This document shows, one piece after another, positions 1-9,337 of a DNA stretch of 64,000 nt. Both the position numbers and the translations under genes were made by a program. The DNA is taken from the NCBI GenBank assembly GCA_963826035.1, contig CAWGVZ010000015.1, positions 62,001-126,000 of the forward strand, read 5' to 3'. The stretch comes from Actinophytocola sp963826035. GTDB lineage: Bacteria > Actinomycetota > Actinomycetes > Mycobacteriales > Pseudonocardiaceae. How positions within the stretch are numbered: the stretch's first letter is position 1; the number at the start of each line of letters is the position of its first letter. The notes under the pieces were generated by a model. That model had not been told where the DNA came from, did not search any database, and saw only the letters and a list, made by a program, of their open reading frames with translations.

Positions 1-239
1 GTTTTCTCCCGAGTATCGGGACGAAGCGGTCAAGATGGTGCTGGACGGGCCACGGTCGACCGCGCAGGTAGCCCGAGACCTCGGTATTAACGCAGGCACG
101 CTCGGCAACTGGGTTGCCACGTATCGGAAGGTGCACCCCGCGCACGAGGAGCCGCTGGAAATCAGCGAGCGTGCCCGGCTTCGTGAGCAGGAACGCGAAA
201 TCCGTGAATTGCGGATGCAGGTGGAGTTTCTGAAAAAAG
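1..239 (+). CDS. IS3-family transposase OrfA, 5' exon (partial)
   Basis: This is the helix-turn-helix DNA-binding subunit of an IS3-type transposase. The frame is already open at base 2 (reading FSPEYRDEAVKMV), so the true start lies upstream. The HTH includes AQVARDLGINAGTLGNWV, followed by a leucine-zipper-like helix ending QVEFLKK. Reading on past base 239 gives a nonsense tail that stops at 268, because the group II intron begins at 240. Joined to the exon at 2189-2220, the protein ends LKK-AAAFFAQEYR, the normal IS3 OrfA ending. That restoration is the main evidence for the junction. Confidence 0.85.
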
Positions 240-833
240 GTGTGCCACGAACGCGGGAAGCTGCTTGAGGTAGTCAGGTGGCTGAGCGTGGTGCTGCACG
301 GGAGATGAAGGATGTTGGCCCTTCGGAGCCGCCCTGCGGGGGAGGCTTCAAACCGCCCACTGCTGCATTGGCTGAAGACCGTTGTGGTGAGCGATGTGGG
401 AAAAGGCGCACTTGATGTGTCAGGTGGGGACCAGGAAGACGGAGCGCAGCCCCGGCGTTGTTGCGGGGTCGCTGGTGACGCGTCGTTATGGAATCAGGTG
501 ACATCAGAACCGGGTGTTACTTTTTGGCCCGGGATGAGTCTGGCGGGTGTCCGCTTATTGGCCAGGCGGTGTCCGGCGTGGAGGCGACGTGAGCCTGGTC
601 TGCTGCTCCCGTGCGGAACGTGGGAAGGCATGCCCCGATACTGCCGCCCTGTTGCTGGGTGGGAAGAGGGAGAGTTCCAAGTGGAGACCCCATGAGGGAT
701 TGAGTACCGACGCGTGGGCGTGCCGGCGGACCGGCTCGTAGTAGTGATGAAGCTCCTGCTTGGCGCGGTGGGGGTGGAGCGAAGGGGTCGGATTGTCCGT
801 GGTTCGTGCTGTCCGGTCAACCAGGAAGCTGGG

Positions 834-2102
834 ATGAGCTGCATGGACGAGCTGAAGTCATCAGTGAAGCCGTTCGATATTTCAAAGCGGGAGGTATGGG
901 AAGCATACTTGAAGGTCAAGGCCAATAAAGGTGCTCCGGGTGTGGATGGGTGCACGATCGAGGAGTTCGAGAAGGATCTGAAGTGTAATCTGTATAATAT
1001 CTGGAATCGAATGTCCTCGGGCACCTATTTTCCGCCTCCGGTGCGGGCGGTGGAGATACCGAAGCCGCACGGAAACGGCACGAGAACGCTCGGTGTGCCG
1101 ACGGTGGCAGACAGGATCGCCCAAACGGTGGTGGCCCGGCATCTGGAGCAACGGGTGGAGCCGTTGTTCCATCAGGATTCCTATGGCTTCCGGCCAGGAC
1201 GATCACAACTGGATGCCGTGGCGGTATGCCGACAACGCTGCTGGAAGAAAGACTGGGTGGTCGATTTGGACATCCAGAAGTTCTTCGACAGCGTGCCGTG
1301 GGACCTGATGGTCAAAGCGGTCGAGGCGCATACCGATGCTCGGTGGGCGTTACTGTATGTGAAGCGGTGGCTTGCCGCGCCACTACAGCACTCGGACGGA
1401 ACTCTTGAAGTGCGGGACCGGGGAACCCCGCAGGGTTCGGCGGTCTCGCCCGTGCTGGCGAACCTGTTCCTGCACTACGCGTTCGACGCGTGGATGGCCC
1501 GGAGATTCCCGGACGTCACGTTTGAACGCTACGTGGATGACGTGGTGGTGCACTGCGTTAGCGAACGCCAGGCCCAAATGCTGGTCGCGGCGATCGGGGA
1601 ACGGATGGTCGATGTCGGGTTGCGGTTGCACCCGGACAAGACCAAGGTCGTGTACTGCAAGGGCGGCAAGCGGCGTACCCGGGACTATCCGACCACGTCG
1701 TTCACGTTCTTGGGGTTCACGTTCCAAGCCCGCGCGGCCCAGGACAGAAACGGGGACGTCTTCACCTCGTTCCAGCCCGCGGTCAGCAAGGAAGCCCAGA
1801 AGAGGATGAGCAGTGAGGTCCGCTCGTGGCGGATTCATCTGCGCACAGGCCGCACCTTCGCCGAACTTGCCCGGGAATTCAACCCGGTCGTGCGCGGTTG
1901 GATGCAGTATTACGGCGCGTTCTACAAGACCGCGCTGTATCCCTTGCTAAGGCGTATCAATCACTACCTGATGCGTTGGGTCCGTAAGAAATATCGGAAG
2001 AAGATCAGGACCTATAAGAAGTTCCACAAGCGATGGAAACAGGTCACCGCTGCGTGGCCTTCTCTGTTCGTCCACTGGAAATGGGTTCACGCGATCTGGT
2101 GA
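834..2102 (+). CDS. ltrA: group II intron reverse transcriptase/maturase
   Basis: This is the intron-encoded protein that assists splicing and copies intron RNA into DNA. Reverse-transcriptase blocks are present: GFRPGRSQ, the DLDIQKFFDS palm motif, GTPQGSAVSPVLANL and the catalytic YVDD. They are followed by LGFTF and a maturase (X) domain around GWMQYYGAFYKT, ending in a basic tail. No C-terminal HNH endonuclease motif is seen, so the protein is probably endonuclease-minus. The ATG at 834 follows AGGAAG; an upstream in-frame TTG at 714 would add unconvincing sequence. The length is 422 aa. The ORF ends 12 bases before domain V, as expected for an intron with its ORF in domain IV. Confidence 0.92.
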   Translation: MSCMDELKSSVKPFDISKREVWEAYLKVKANKGAPGVDGCTIEEFEKDLKCNLYNIWNRMSSGTYFPPPVRAVEIPKPHGNGTRTLGVPTVADRIAQTVVARHLEQRVEPLFHQDSYGFRPGRSQLDAVAVCRQRCWKKDWVVDLDIQKFFDSVPWDLMVKAVEAHTDARWALLYVKRWLAAPLQHSDGTLEVRDRGTPQGSAVSPVLANLFLHYAFDAWMARRFPDVTFERYVDDVVVHCVSERQAQMLVAAIGERMVDVGLRLHPDKTKVVYCKGGKRRTRDYPTTSFTFLGFTFQARAAQDRNGDVFTSFQPAVSKEAQKRMSSEVRSWRIHLRTGRTFAELAREFNPVVRGWMQYYGAFYKTALYPLLRRINHYLMRWVRKKYRKKIRTYKKFHKRWKQVTAAWPSLFVHWKWVHAIW

Positions 2103-2114
2103 TCAGGGCGATAG

Positions 2115-2188
2115 GAGCCCGGTGACGGGAGACTGTCACGCCGGGATCTGTGGGAGCCCGGGGGTGCGATTCCCCCGGGCTACCCGAC
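2115..2188 (+). ncRNA. group II intron domains V and VI
   Basis: Domain V (2115-2149) folds as GAGCCCGG paired with CCGGGATC, a two-base CG bulge, then TGACGG paired with CTGTCA around a GAGA tetraloop. One pair in the lower stem (G-A where G-U is usual) deviates from consensus. Domain VI is a long stem, AGCCCGGGGG with CCCCCGGGCT, followed by an unpaired A at 2182 and CCC pairing with GGG. This A lies seven positions from the 3' end, the normal place for the branch-point adenosine. Confidence 0.88.
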
Positions 2189-2220
2189 CGGCCGCCTTCT
2201 TCGCCCAGGAGTATCGGTGA
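2189..2220 (+). CDS. IS3-family transposase OrfA, 3' exon
   Basis: This short exon encodes the last residues AAAFFAQEYR of OrfA after intron removal, with TGA at 2218-2220. It overlaps the GTG start of orfB (2217-2219), the usual IS3 junction where programmed frameshifting makes the OrfAB fusion. It is too short to be seen as an ORF on its own. Confidence 0.8.
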
Positions 2221-3099
2221 CCGCGAAGTTCGCGTTCATCGACGGCGAGAAGGACCACTTCCCGATCATGCAAGATGTGCCGATGGCTCGAGGTGTCCAC
2301 GTCGGGCTACTACGAGTGGAAAGACCGACCGCCCTCGGCGACGGCCCGGCGACGCGACCGGCTCGCGGCGATGGTCACGGCGATCTTCGAGGCCAACCAC
2401 GGCACCTACGGCTACCGCCGTATCCACGCCGTGCTCGTCCGCTCGGGCGAGCAGGTGTCCGACGAGCTGGCCCGGGAGCTGATGCGTGAGCTGGGCCTGG
2501 TGGCCTGCCAGCCGCGGCCCTGGCGGCCGACCACCACCGACCCGGACGACCAGCACCGCATCCCCGACCTGGTGGACCGGGACTTCACCGCCGCCGAGCC
2601 CGGAACCAAACTGGTCGGCGACATCACCTACATCTCCACCGGCGAGGGCTGGCTGTACCTGGCCACAGTGATCGACTGCTACTCGAAAATGGTGATCGGC
2701 TGGTCCATCGCCGATCACTACAGAACCCCGCTCATCGCCGCCGCCCTCGATTCCGCCGCCGGCACCATCGACCTCCAGCCAGGATGCATATTCCACTCCG
2801 ACCGAGGCTCGAACTACACCTCCTACGAGTTCGCCACCAAAATTACGGCCATGGACCTGCGACACTCCGTCGGCCGCACCGGAATCTGCTGGGACAACGC
2901 GATGGCCGAATCATTCTTCGGCGCACTGAAGAACGAATGGATCCACCGCATGACCTTCACCACACGCACCGAAGCCCGACAAGCTATTGTGCACTACATC
3001 GAAGGGTTCTATAATCGACAACGTCTCCACTCGGGACTCGGCTACAAGACCCCACTAGAGGTCCACAACGAGTACCTGAACCGACAGCTCGCAGCATAA
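2217..3099 (+). CDS. IS3-family transposase OrfB (DDE integrase), frameshifted near its start
   Basis: This is the catalytic subunit, with a rve-type integrase core. The DDE residues lie in GDITYI, FHSDRGSNYTS and WDNAMAESFFGALKNE. The GTG at 2217 opens a correct N-terminus (TAKFAFIDGEKDHFPI). An apparent extra A at about 2268-2270 (CAAGATG where CAGATG would keep frame) puts the rest, from MCRWLEVSTSGYYEW at 2275, one frame over. The 274-residue ORF from 2275 contains the entire catalytic core, so an N-terminally shortened OrfB is possible. The gene is either disabled or carries a sequencing error. Confidence 0.85.
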
Positions 3100-3142
3100 A
3101 TTAATCCCTAAGAAAGCTGTCCGGAAAATTCGGGGCGCCTCA

Positions 3143-4630
3143 GGCAGCCGCACTTTGATGATCTTGGCTGGTCAGGGGTGACGAGTGACCCCTGTTGATC
3201 ATGTGGAGCAGCCGCCTCAAGATCATCAGGTTGTGACGCAAGAGATCGGTGAGGCGGCTGCGGCTGTCATGGTAGAGGGTGAGCGGGCGGTGGCGAATCT
3301 GGGCGTGTTGCACGGCCGGTTGAGGCCGTGTTTCGCGCGGACGAAGCCGTTTGGGCAGGCCAGGAAGTACATGTCTGGGTTGATGAGTGATCTGCCGCGT
3401 AAGAACGGGTGGACCATCGCCGAGCACGCGGGCGACCGCACGCCGGATCGGACCCAGCGGCTGCTCAATCACGCGGTGTGGGACCACGATCAGGCGCAGG
3501 GGGTCGTGCGGCGGTTCGTGGTCGAGGCGTTGGGGGATCAGCCGTTGCGGGTGGGGGCTCTGGACGAGTCCGGTCAGGAGAAACAGGGGGAATGCACTGC
3601 GGGCGCCAAACGGCAGTACATGGGCTGCGCGGGCCGGGTCGCCAACGGGGTGAACACGGTCTACTGCTCGTACGCGACTCCGGGTGGGCACGCGTTGGTC
3701 GGTGCCCGTATCTACGTGCCGGAAGAGCAACTCGCCGACACCGAACACCGCGCGGCGCTGGGTATCCCCGCGGAGGTGGAGTTCAAGACCAAGTCGCAGT
3801 TGGCGCAGGACATTCTCGCCGACATGATCGCCGACCAGTCGATCCCGCCGTGGATCGCCGGCGACGAGGTCTACGGGAGGTCCGGGAAACTCCGCACTTT
3901 CTTGGCCGACAACGGGATCGGGTACGTGATGCGCGTCGGGTGCGCCTTCACCATCGAGCGCCAGACCCGGTCAGCGGATACGCGCCGACGCCGCCGTGAC
4001 CACACATCTGGCTGGCCGCAAGCACAAACGGCGGTGGCAGGTCTGCTCGGTGACCGGGTCGAAAGGCGAACGCGCCTACGCCTGGGCCTGGCTCGCGACC
4101 ACGAGCCCACGCCACTTTCTGTTGATCCGCAAACACCTCCGCACCGGCGAGTTGGCCTACCACTACTGCCACGTTCCCGCCGGACGGCCGGTCACGCTGA
4201 TGACCCTCGTGCGGGTCGCCTGCCTGCGCTGGCCAGTCGAGGAAGGGTTCGAGTTCGGCAAAGACCACTTCGGACTCGACCACTCCCAGGTCCGCCTCTA
4301 CACCGCGCTGCTGCGACACATCGTGCTGACCCTGGCCGCGCTCGCGGTCTGCGCCGTCACCGCCGCCCAAGCCAAAACCCACGCTCCAGCACCGATCCTG
4401 CCTCGCACCAGCGACGAGCAGCCACCCGAGGATCCCGGCCTGATCGCTCTCACCGTCGCCGAGATCAAACGACTGTTCATCCTGGTCACCCGCCGGCTCC
4501 TACCCGAAACCCACCACCTGCACTGGACCTGGTGGCGACGACGCCACCAAGCCCGCGCCCGCTGGTTCCACCACCGCACCCGACTACGCCGCGACCAGCA
4601 AACATAACCCAACCGGAAAGTGCGGCTGCC
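3143..4630 (+). mobile_element. IS701-type insertion sequence
   Basis: The element is bounded by a perfect 14-bp terminal inverted repeat: GGCAGCCGCACTTT at 3143-3156 and its reverse complement at 4617-4630. It encloses one transposase gene. No clear target duplication was found. The left end abuts the right end of the IS3 element. The transposase frame is broken once, so this copy is probably immobile. Confidence 0.82.
3185..4607 (+). pseudogene. IS701-family transposase, frameshifted
   Basis: A DDE transposase in two frames. The first part (3185 to about 3970) includes GALDESGQEKQG and WIAGDEVYG with two catalytic Asp. The second (about 3970 to 4607) reads RIRADAAVTTHLAGRKHKRR, then WPVEEGFEFGKDHFGLDHSQ with the Glu region, and ends in an Arg-rich tail. 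The break lies at about 3965-3980, just before the segment AWAWLATT. The two pieces together make about 470 residues, normal for IS701 proteins. The first frame, if followed, runs on without a stop to 4903, outside the IS. Confidence 0.85.
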
Positions 4631-4903
4631 GTACTAGACAGACTCGCCGCGCTCCGGCCGGTCCAGCGAACCGACGACCCTGGGGCGCTGCTGTCGGCAC
4701 TACGTACGCAGATCGGCACAAGATGGGATACCGGTGCGGCGGCGATCACCGCGCTTCGTCGTGCTGCGGTGACCAATGGCCAGCGTTTTCCGGGTGGCAC
4801 CGACTTCGAGAAAGCTGTCCGCAATGCGATTGGGATCCGCGATGAGCACGGAGAACTTCAACGGCGCGGCACCAAGATCGAACCAGATCTCGAGTCTCCG
4901 TGA
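4631..4903 (+). pseudogene. 3' remnant of an ORF cut by the IS701 element
   Basis: Immediately right of the IS, an open frame encodes about 90 plausible residues (AVLDRLAALRPV to GTKIEPDLESP) with ordinary high-GC codon use. It has no start of its own and looks like the C-terminal end of a gene whose front was lost to the IS insertion. Its last 62 bases overlap the proposed start of the next gene. The function is unknown. Confidence 0.4.
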
Positions 4904-6414
4904 CGCCCACTCATTGCCACTAGGCGACGACCCGGACCAGTATTTCGAAAAGAACATCTTTTCCAGCAAACCGGACGCCTGGATTGACCACGACCGCACG
5001 CAGATCGGGTGCATGATCGCGGCCTCGCGCTTCTACCGGGCCGAACTCGACGGCCCTTTCGAGCCGCTGCGAAACTTTGCCCGCCTCGAAACCGCGCGGA
5101 TCACCCTGAGGAAACCGGCTCCGGGCGCGGACCCTCCGGACCCGCCGAAGCGGCTCGCCACCCCAAACCTACACAGCGCGAACGCGGCGGTCGAACTGCC
5201 GGACGCTGAACCGGATGGTTCCGCCCTGACGCCATGCTCGGGCGGTGACCTGGTGGGTCGGATCGGCAACTGGAGGCTGCTCCCAAAGGGTTTCGGTGAG
5301 GCGGTCACATCGCTGTTCGTGCTGCGTCCGCTGAGCGGCCGTGGTCAGGCGCTCTGCGAGTGGCTCAACTCCCGTAAGGAGACCGGGATATTTCCGCACG
5401 CACGGGATCTGCTCGACACCCCGGTGCCTGCGGAGCTAGTCACCGATCCTGAGGTCGACGACCTCCTGGAAGAGGTGCAGGAGAGTCGGCGTGCGCTGCA
5501 GGTCGCGACTGAGGGGATGTTGCCGAATGTCTTTGCCGGTAATGAAACTCTCAGCGACCGAATCCGGACAGGCCTGCGCTTCATCGCGCACGAAGCACGG
5601 TTAGCTCATCAACTGATCCGTCCGTTCGACGATTCGGTGTGGCGGGCGGAAACGAGCTACCCCTTCCACGTAGCCGCGCTCGCCCGCCGCTACCGGGTCA
5701 GCACTCATCCGGCCGAACGGAAGGACGGGTTGCTCAAACTGGCCGAGGGGACGGCTCGCACCCTGGGTATCCTCGCCCTCGGCGGAGCTCATCGCGCGGC
5801 ATGGCTTCACTAGTTCGCTGCGACAGCAGTTCCGTACCGGTGCAACATTCGGCACCTGGCTCGTCCTACTCGACCGTTTCCTGTCAGAGACGGATACTCC
5901 GCGGTTGCCAGATCTGGCTGCGCTCGGAGAAAGCGATGGCACCCGCAATCTCCTCGGCGAGATCAAAGATTTCCGCAACGACACACACCACGCACACGGT
6001 ATCCGGAGGAGCCACGAGCTGGATGACGACGTGGCGGTGCTCGAACCATTGGCGGTCGCAGTCCTCAGTTCGGTCAACTGGTTGTCGGGAATCTCGTGGC
6101 AGTGGGTGGAGCGCTGTGAGTACCTGGATGATTCCTCGTTCCGCACGGTTGGACTGCGGCTGCGCGGAAGCCATCCGAGCTGGGAGCCGTTCGAACGCTC
6201 GGCCACCTACCCGCTGCGCCCCGACAGGATCTACGTTGACAGCACCCGTGCCGGGCGGCCGGTGGACCTCTGGCCGCTAGCTCTGGTCAGTCTCTGCCCG
6301 GACTGCCGGACACGGGAACTCTTCCTGATCAATCAGATCCGCAATCAGCGGGTGATTCTTCGCAGCCTGGAGGAGCATTCCATCGAGATCCCCTACCTGC
6401 CGCACGAGACTTGA
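4842..6414 (+). pseudogene. HEPN-like conserved protein of unknown function, frameshifted
   Basis: The ATG at 4842 (MSTENFNGAAPRSNQ) opens a frame of about 320 residues that ends at 5813. The natural continuation, ELIARHGFTSSLRQQF, is one frame over and runs to 6414, so a single-base change lies near 5785-5800. The second half contains RNDTHHAHG, matching the Rx4-6H signature of HEPN ribonuclease domains, and ends in a CPDC pair. The joined product would be about 520 residues. HEPN proteins are common toxins and abortive-infection effectors; function here is inferred from that motif only. The neighbourhood is IS-rich. Confidence 0.55.
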
Positions 6415-6521
6415 CGCTTATATTGGGCCCGAGCTAACGAGCCTGAGCAGCCGGTCTGGATACCGTGCTGGCCCGATCTGCTGTCGTTCAGGTGCTAGAT
6501 CAGCGACATCGCCGACCTCAG

Positions 6522-7518
6522 TGAGGTGATCTCACCGACTTTCAGGTGAGTCGGTCGTGTTCGAAATGGGTGAGGACGAGTGCGGCTTTGACGATGGCGC
6601 CGATCTTGCTAGGGCTGGCGGTGATGTGGTGGAGGGCGCGCCAGCGGCCGGTGAGGACGGCGAAGCCGCGTTCGCCCAGGCAGCGCAGGCCACGGAGCAG
6701 GGCGTTGTAGGTGCGGTTGTCCACGTCGAGTATCTGGTCACCAGCGGGTTGTTTGATCGGCGTGTGCACGCCGATACCCGCGCCCTCGTAGCCGCCGTCG
6801 GCCAGTGCGGGCAGGTCGAGATGGGACGCGGCCCAGTACACGACACCGAGGACATGTTCACGTGCCACGGTCAGGTCATGCATGGAGCCGGGCTCGACAT
6901 CGGCCACCCACAGCGGGAACCCGTTCGGCCCGGACACCGCTTGGACGTTGCCGCCGTGCTCGTGGGCCTTCCCGGAGTACCACAGGTCGATCTGTTTTCC
7001 TTTGACACTCATGATTTTCTCGTCGCAGCGGTCAGCGGAGAAGATCTTCCCGTCGAGGATCACATAGGCCAACCCGTCGGCTTTCGCCTTCTCCAGAGCG
7101 TCACGCAGATCAGGGGCCTGGTCAGCGAGCACCTCGATGACCTCGTCGAGATAGCGGTACCCCGTAGCACGGGAAACGTCGTGGTCACGCGCCAGCGCCG
7201 TGACATCGACATTCTGACGGAACCAGCGAAGACCCAGCACCGCTTGACGAAAGCAGCTCAACGCCCTGCTGTTCTTACGAGTACCGCGTCGACGGCGCTC
7301 GACATGCAGCAGACGGCTGAGGTACTGGGCGAGTTCGCGCGGCACGTCGAGCATGGCACGATAGGCAATCACGGGGAGCCCCTGTCATCGGACTTGATCT
7401 TCGCAAATCCAGTCCTACCAGGCGCTCCCCGCCCACATCTCACCGGCTCTCAGCGGCAGTCGGACCACACGCGCCTCACGCCAGGCCCACCCGAGACGAT
7501 CTTGGTGAGATCACCTCA
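6522..7518 (-). mobile_element. IS5-type insertion sequence
   Basis: The element has perfect 15-bp terminal inverted repeats, TGAGGTGATCTCACC at 6522-6536 and its reverse complement at 7504-7518, enclosing a single reverse-strand transposase gene. The ends and ORF are intact, so this copy may be active. A decayed relative of the same element lies at 31939-32437. Confidence 0.85.
6542..7372 (-). CDS. IS5-family transposase (DDE_4 type)
   Basis: A 276-residue transposase. The N-terminal half has a helix-turn-helix region, ALARDHDVSRATGYRYLDEV. The catalytic half shows AYVILDGKIFS and PALADGGYEG for the two Asp, and LGERGFAVLTGRWRAL for the Glu. Its length is normal for this family and no frameshift is visible. 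It fills almost the whole IS, with about 130 bases between its start and the right terminal repeat. Confidence 0.88.
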   Translation of the reverse strand: MIAYRAMLDVPRELAQYLSRLLHVERRRRGTRKNSRALSCFRQAVLGLRWFRQNVDVTALARDHDVSRATGYRYLDEVIEVLADQAPDLRDALEKAKADGLAYVILDGKIFSADRCDEKIMSVKGKQIDLWYSGKAHEHGGNVQAVSGPNGFPLWVADVEPGSMHDLTVAREHVLGVVYWAASHLDLPALADGGYEGAGIGVHTPIKQPAGDQILDVDNRTYNALLRGLRCLGERGFAVLTGRWRALHHITASPSKIGAIVKAALVLTHFEHDRLT

Positions 7519-7579
7519 GTGTGCCCATAGTGTGATCGGCTGGCAGTACTTGCACGAGAATGAGCGGGAGGCCTGCGGC

Positions 7580-8113
7580 GTGGCTGAAACCGGAGCTGAA
7601 CAACAGAAAGGCCGCCAGAATGAGGCGCCAACAGGGGGCTGGCTCCTCGGTGCCGGCCGGCTACCCGACGAACCTGTGTTCGTCCCTCTGACCAGCTGGC
7701 GCGACGAACTGAACAGTCTGCGCATCCACCAGGAAGAAAACGCTCGCGCGAACCTCACGCTCTACTTGTACGCAGCTGGTGCGTTCGCCGCGCTGAAAGT
7801 ACTCGGACCGATGGCCGAGGCCTTCGCCAAGAAGCTCGGCGAGAGTCTTGGCGAGTCCGCCCTCGCCGCTGCCCGCCGAGTCCGCCTCCGTTTCAAAAAG
7901 GACAACCAGGGCATCTTTCCGTCGCTCAATCCGGACGCCCTGACCGTCGACGCTTCCGGCGCGGTAACCACCGTGATCCTGCCCGCCGAGCTGACCGACG
8001 ACGCCCGCCTCGCTCTGATCGACCTGGACGTCACTGCCGACGGCATCCGTGGCGAAACCCTGTACTGGGATCCGACGACGAAGACTTGGGGTCCCGATCC
8101 TCAGGAGACGTGA
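7580..8113 (+). CDS. small membrane-associated protein, unknown function
   Basis: A 177-residue protein not matched to a known family. The GTG at 7580 follows GGGAGG at about 7566-7571. Residues 50-75 contain a hydrophobic segment (LTLYLYAAGAFAALKVLG) that could be a membrane helix or amphipathic anchor. A basic stretch and a compact C-terminal domain with alternating hydrophobics (AVTTVILPAELTDDARLALI) follow. The stop overlaps a possible GTG start at 8110, suggesting a once-coupled downstream gene. The open frame running in from 6557 through the IS is accidental. Confidence 0.6.
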   Translation: MAETGAEQQKGRQNEAPTGGWLLGAGRLPDEPVFVPLTSWRDELNSLRIHQEENARANLTLYLYAAGAFAALKVLGPMAEAFAKKLGESLGESALAAARRVRLRFKKDNQGIFPSLNPDALTVDASGAVTTVILPAELTDDARLALIDLDVTADGIRGETLYWDPTTKTWGPDPQET

Positions 8114-8746
8114 ACCGGTTCATCGCGATCAATGTCGAGATCATCGGGCGGTCTATCGCTCATCCCCGGGTCGACAAGTTCGAGTTCGGGCGGTTGCTGA
8201 CGATCAGGACGCGGCGGCCACCAGGTGGTGAGTGCCTCCGTATGTCGACCAGATCGTCCGAGGAGCCGAGGGGAGACCCGGCGTCAGAAGGCAGTCACAC
8301 ACAGCTACCTTCACGACGAACTTCGCGGCAGTTCGAGGCTGGTGGAGGGCACGTTCCAGCGGGAGGTGACGACCTTGCCTTGGGGTGAAGAACCGCATGC
8401 CGTCGGTCCCGTGCGCGTGCAGGTCGCCGGACAGCGAGTCTTTCAGCCGTCGAAGAAGGAGAGCGCGAGCACGGCCTGATCGTCGCCGCCGGCGTCGTCA
8501 TTTGTCATCTTCTTGTCCCAGTGTCGTGTTTCCAATTCACGTGAAATCTCAGGTACTGAACCCGTCGTCACTCGATCGGGTGTTATCTTCGGATCCACTC
8601 GGAGGCTGGGAGAGGTACTCGACGATCTCGCTGGCTGTTTCCGGGGGTAGCCGCGTTCGATCGGATTGATTCCGTCCTCTCGCCAACAGAGTGCTGCCTT
8701 CCGGGGTCTTATTGGGGTAGAGACACGAATGACGGAGGTCAGCACG
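8114..8746. other. mostly non-coding stretch with a truncated gene start
   Basis: At 8110 a GTG coupled to the preceding stop begins NRFIAINVEIIGRSIAHPRV, which reads like a real protein start. After about 40 residues it becomes low-quality sequence up to 8388, so this is probably the front of a gene that has been lost. The rest up to the sigma-factor gene shows no convincing gene and presumably contains the promoter of the sigma-jet operon, although no confident -35/-10 pair was identified. Confidence 0.35.
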
Positions 8747-9337
8747 ATGCCGGCACGGGTGACCAGTGAACCGCCTGCGGAGGGCGACGGCAGTGCCGTC
8801 CCGGTTGTGGTGGAAGATCCTGTGTCGTCCTGTGCGCCACCGGGCACCGAATGGTTCGACCAATACTTCCGCGAGTACCGGGCGCGCCTGTTCGTGTACG
8901 TCCGGACGATTGTGAAGGACTCCGGTATCGCGGAGGACGTGGTGCAGGAAACCCTGCTCAAGGCCCTGCGGAGAATGCACAGGATGCCGGACGACCCGGT
9001 CACCGTGAAATGGTTGTGGACGGTCGCCCGCCACGAGACGTTCGACCGAATGAAGAAAGCCTCCCGCCAGGGTGAGGTCCCGTACGGGCTGATGTCCGAC
9101 CGCGAGAAGTCGGCGGATCCGGATCGGGCCGCGTGTGTCACGGCCGGAGCGGTGCTCGCCGATCTGCCACCTCGCATGGCCGAGGCCTTCCTGCTGTGCC
9201 GTCTCGCCGCCTACACCTCGGCGGAGGTCAGCGAGATGACCGGAACGCCCGCCGCCACCGTGCGCTGGCTGGTTTCCCGGGCAGCGTCGGCACTGAGGCA
9301 GGCGATCGACGGACTGGACGTGAATCATGGATCTTGA
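8747..9337 (+). CDS. RNA polymerase sigma factor, ECF/sigma-70 family
   Basis: Sigma region 2 is seen around residues 30-95: YRARLFVYVRTIVKDSG, then AEDVVQETLLKALR and KWLWTVARHETFDRMKK. Region 4, a helix-turn-helix, follows at about 130-185: LPPRMAEAFLLCRLAAYTSAEVSEMTG. The ATG at 8747 has GGAGG eight bases upstream; an in-frame ATG at 8729 is the alternative. The length of about 196 aa fits ECF factors. The stop overlaps the start of the next gene by 11 bases, so the factor is co-translated with the Jet-like operon and may control it. No anti-sigma gene is adjacent. Confidence 0.88.
   Translation: MPARVTSEPPAEGDGSAVPVVVEDPVSSCAPPGTEWFDQYFREYRARLFVYVRTIVKDSGIAEDVVQETLLKALRRMHRMPDDPVTVKWLWTVARHETFDRMKKASRQGEVPYGLMSDREKSADPDRAACVTAGAVLADLPPRMAEAFLLCRLAAYTSAEVSEMTGTPAATVRWLVSRAASALRQAIDGLDVNHGS

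Larger units (their letters stand above)
240..2188 (+). ncRNA. group II intron (complete, with internal reverse transcriptase)
   Basis: The self-splicing retroelement starts with GTGTG at 240-244, matching the GUGYG consensus, and ends in AC at 2187-2188, matching AY. Domain V and domain VI are readable at 2115-2188. Excision fuses AAA AAA G with CG GCC GCC and restores the conserved IS3 OrfA end. A candidate EBS1, CTTTTT at 520-525, is the exact complement of AAAAAG at 234-239, the last six bases of the 5' exon. The 1949-nt length suits a bacterial intron with an ORF. The class was not assigned. Confidence 0.9.
1..3142 (+). mobile_element. IS3-family insertion sequence, left end outside window, split by a group II intron
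   Basis: The element consists of orfA (two exons around the intron) and orfB, in the usual overlapping IS3 arrangement. Its left end lies before base 1. The right end is not sharply defined: the sequence after the orfB stop runs straight into the terminal repeat of the neighbouring IS701-type element at 3143, so the end is placed just before it. The intron interrupts orfA and orfB carries a frameshift, so the copy is probably not autonomous unless the intron splices and orfB starts internally. Confidence 0.8.

Noticed and set aside
500..512. CAGAA at 505-509 as EBS2 pairing with TTCTG at 228-232
   Set aside because: The match is exact, but it lies only ten bases from EBS1, closer than usual; five bases can match by chance.
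834..2102. Retron or DGR reverse transcriptase
   Set aside because: Domain V/VI, intron boundaries and a maturase domain identify a group II intron protein; no msr/msd or variable repeat was seen.
4607..4903. A single 572-residue protein from 3185 to 4903
   Set aside because: The frame after about 3970 is not the transposase frame; the ORF runs by chance through the IS end into the neighbouring remnant.
6557..7579. Forward ORF across the IS5-type element
   Set aside because: It is the antisense of the transposase; only its last part from 7580 is a plausible gene.
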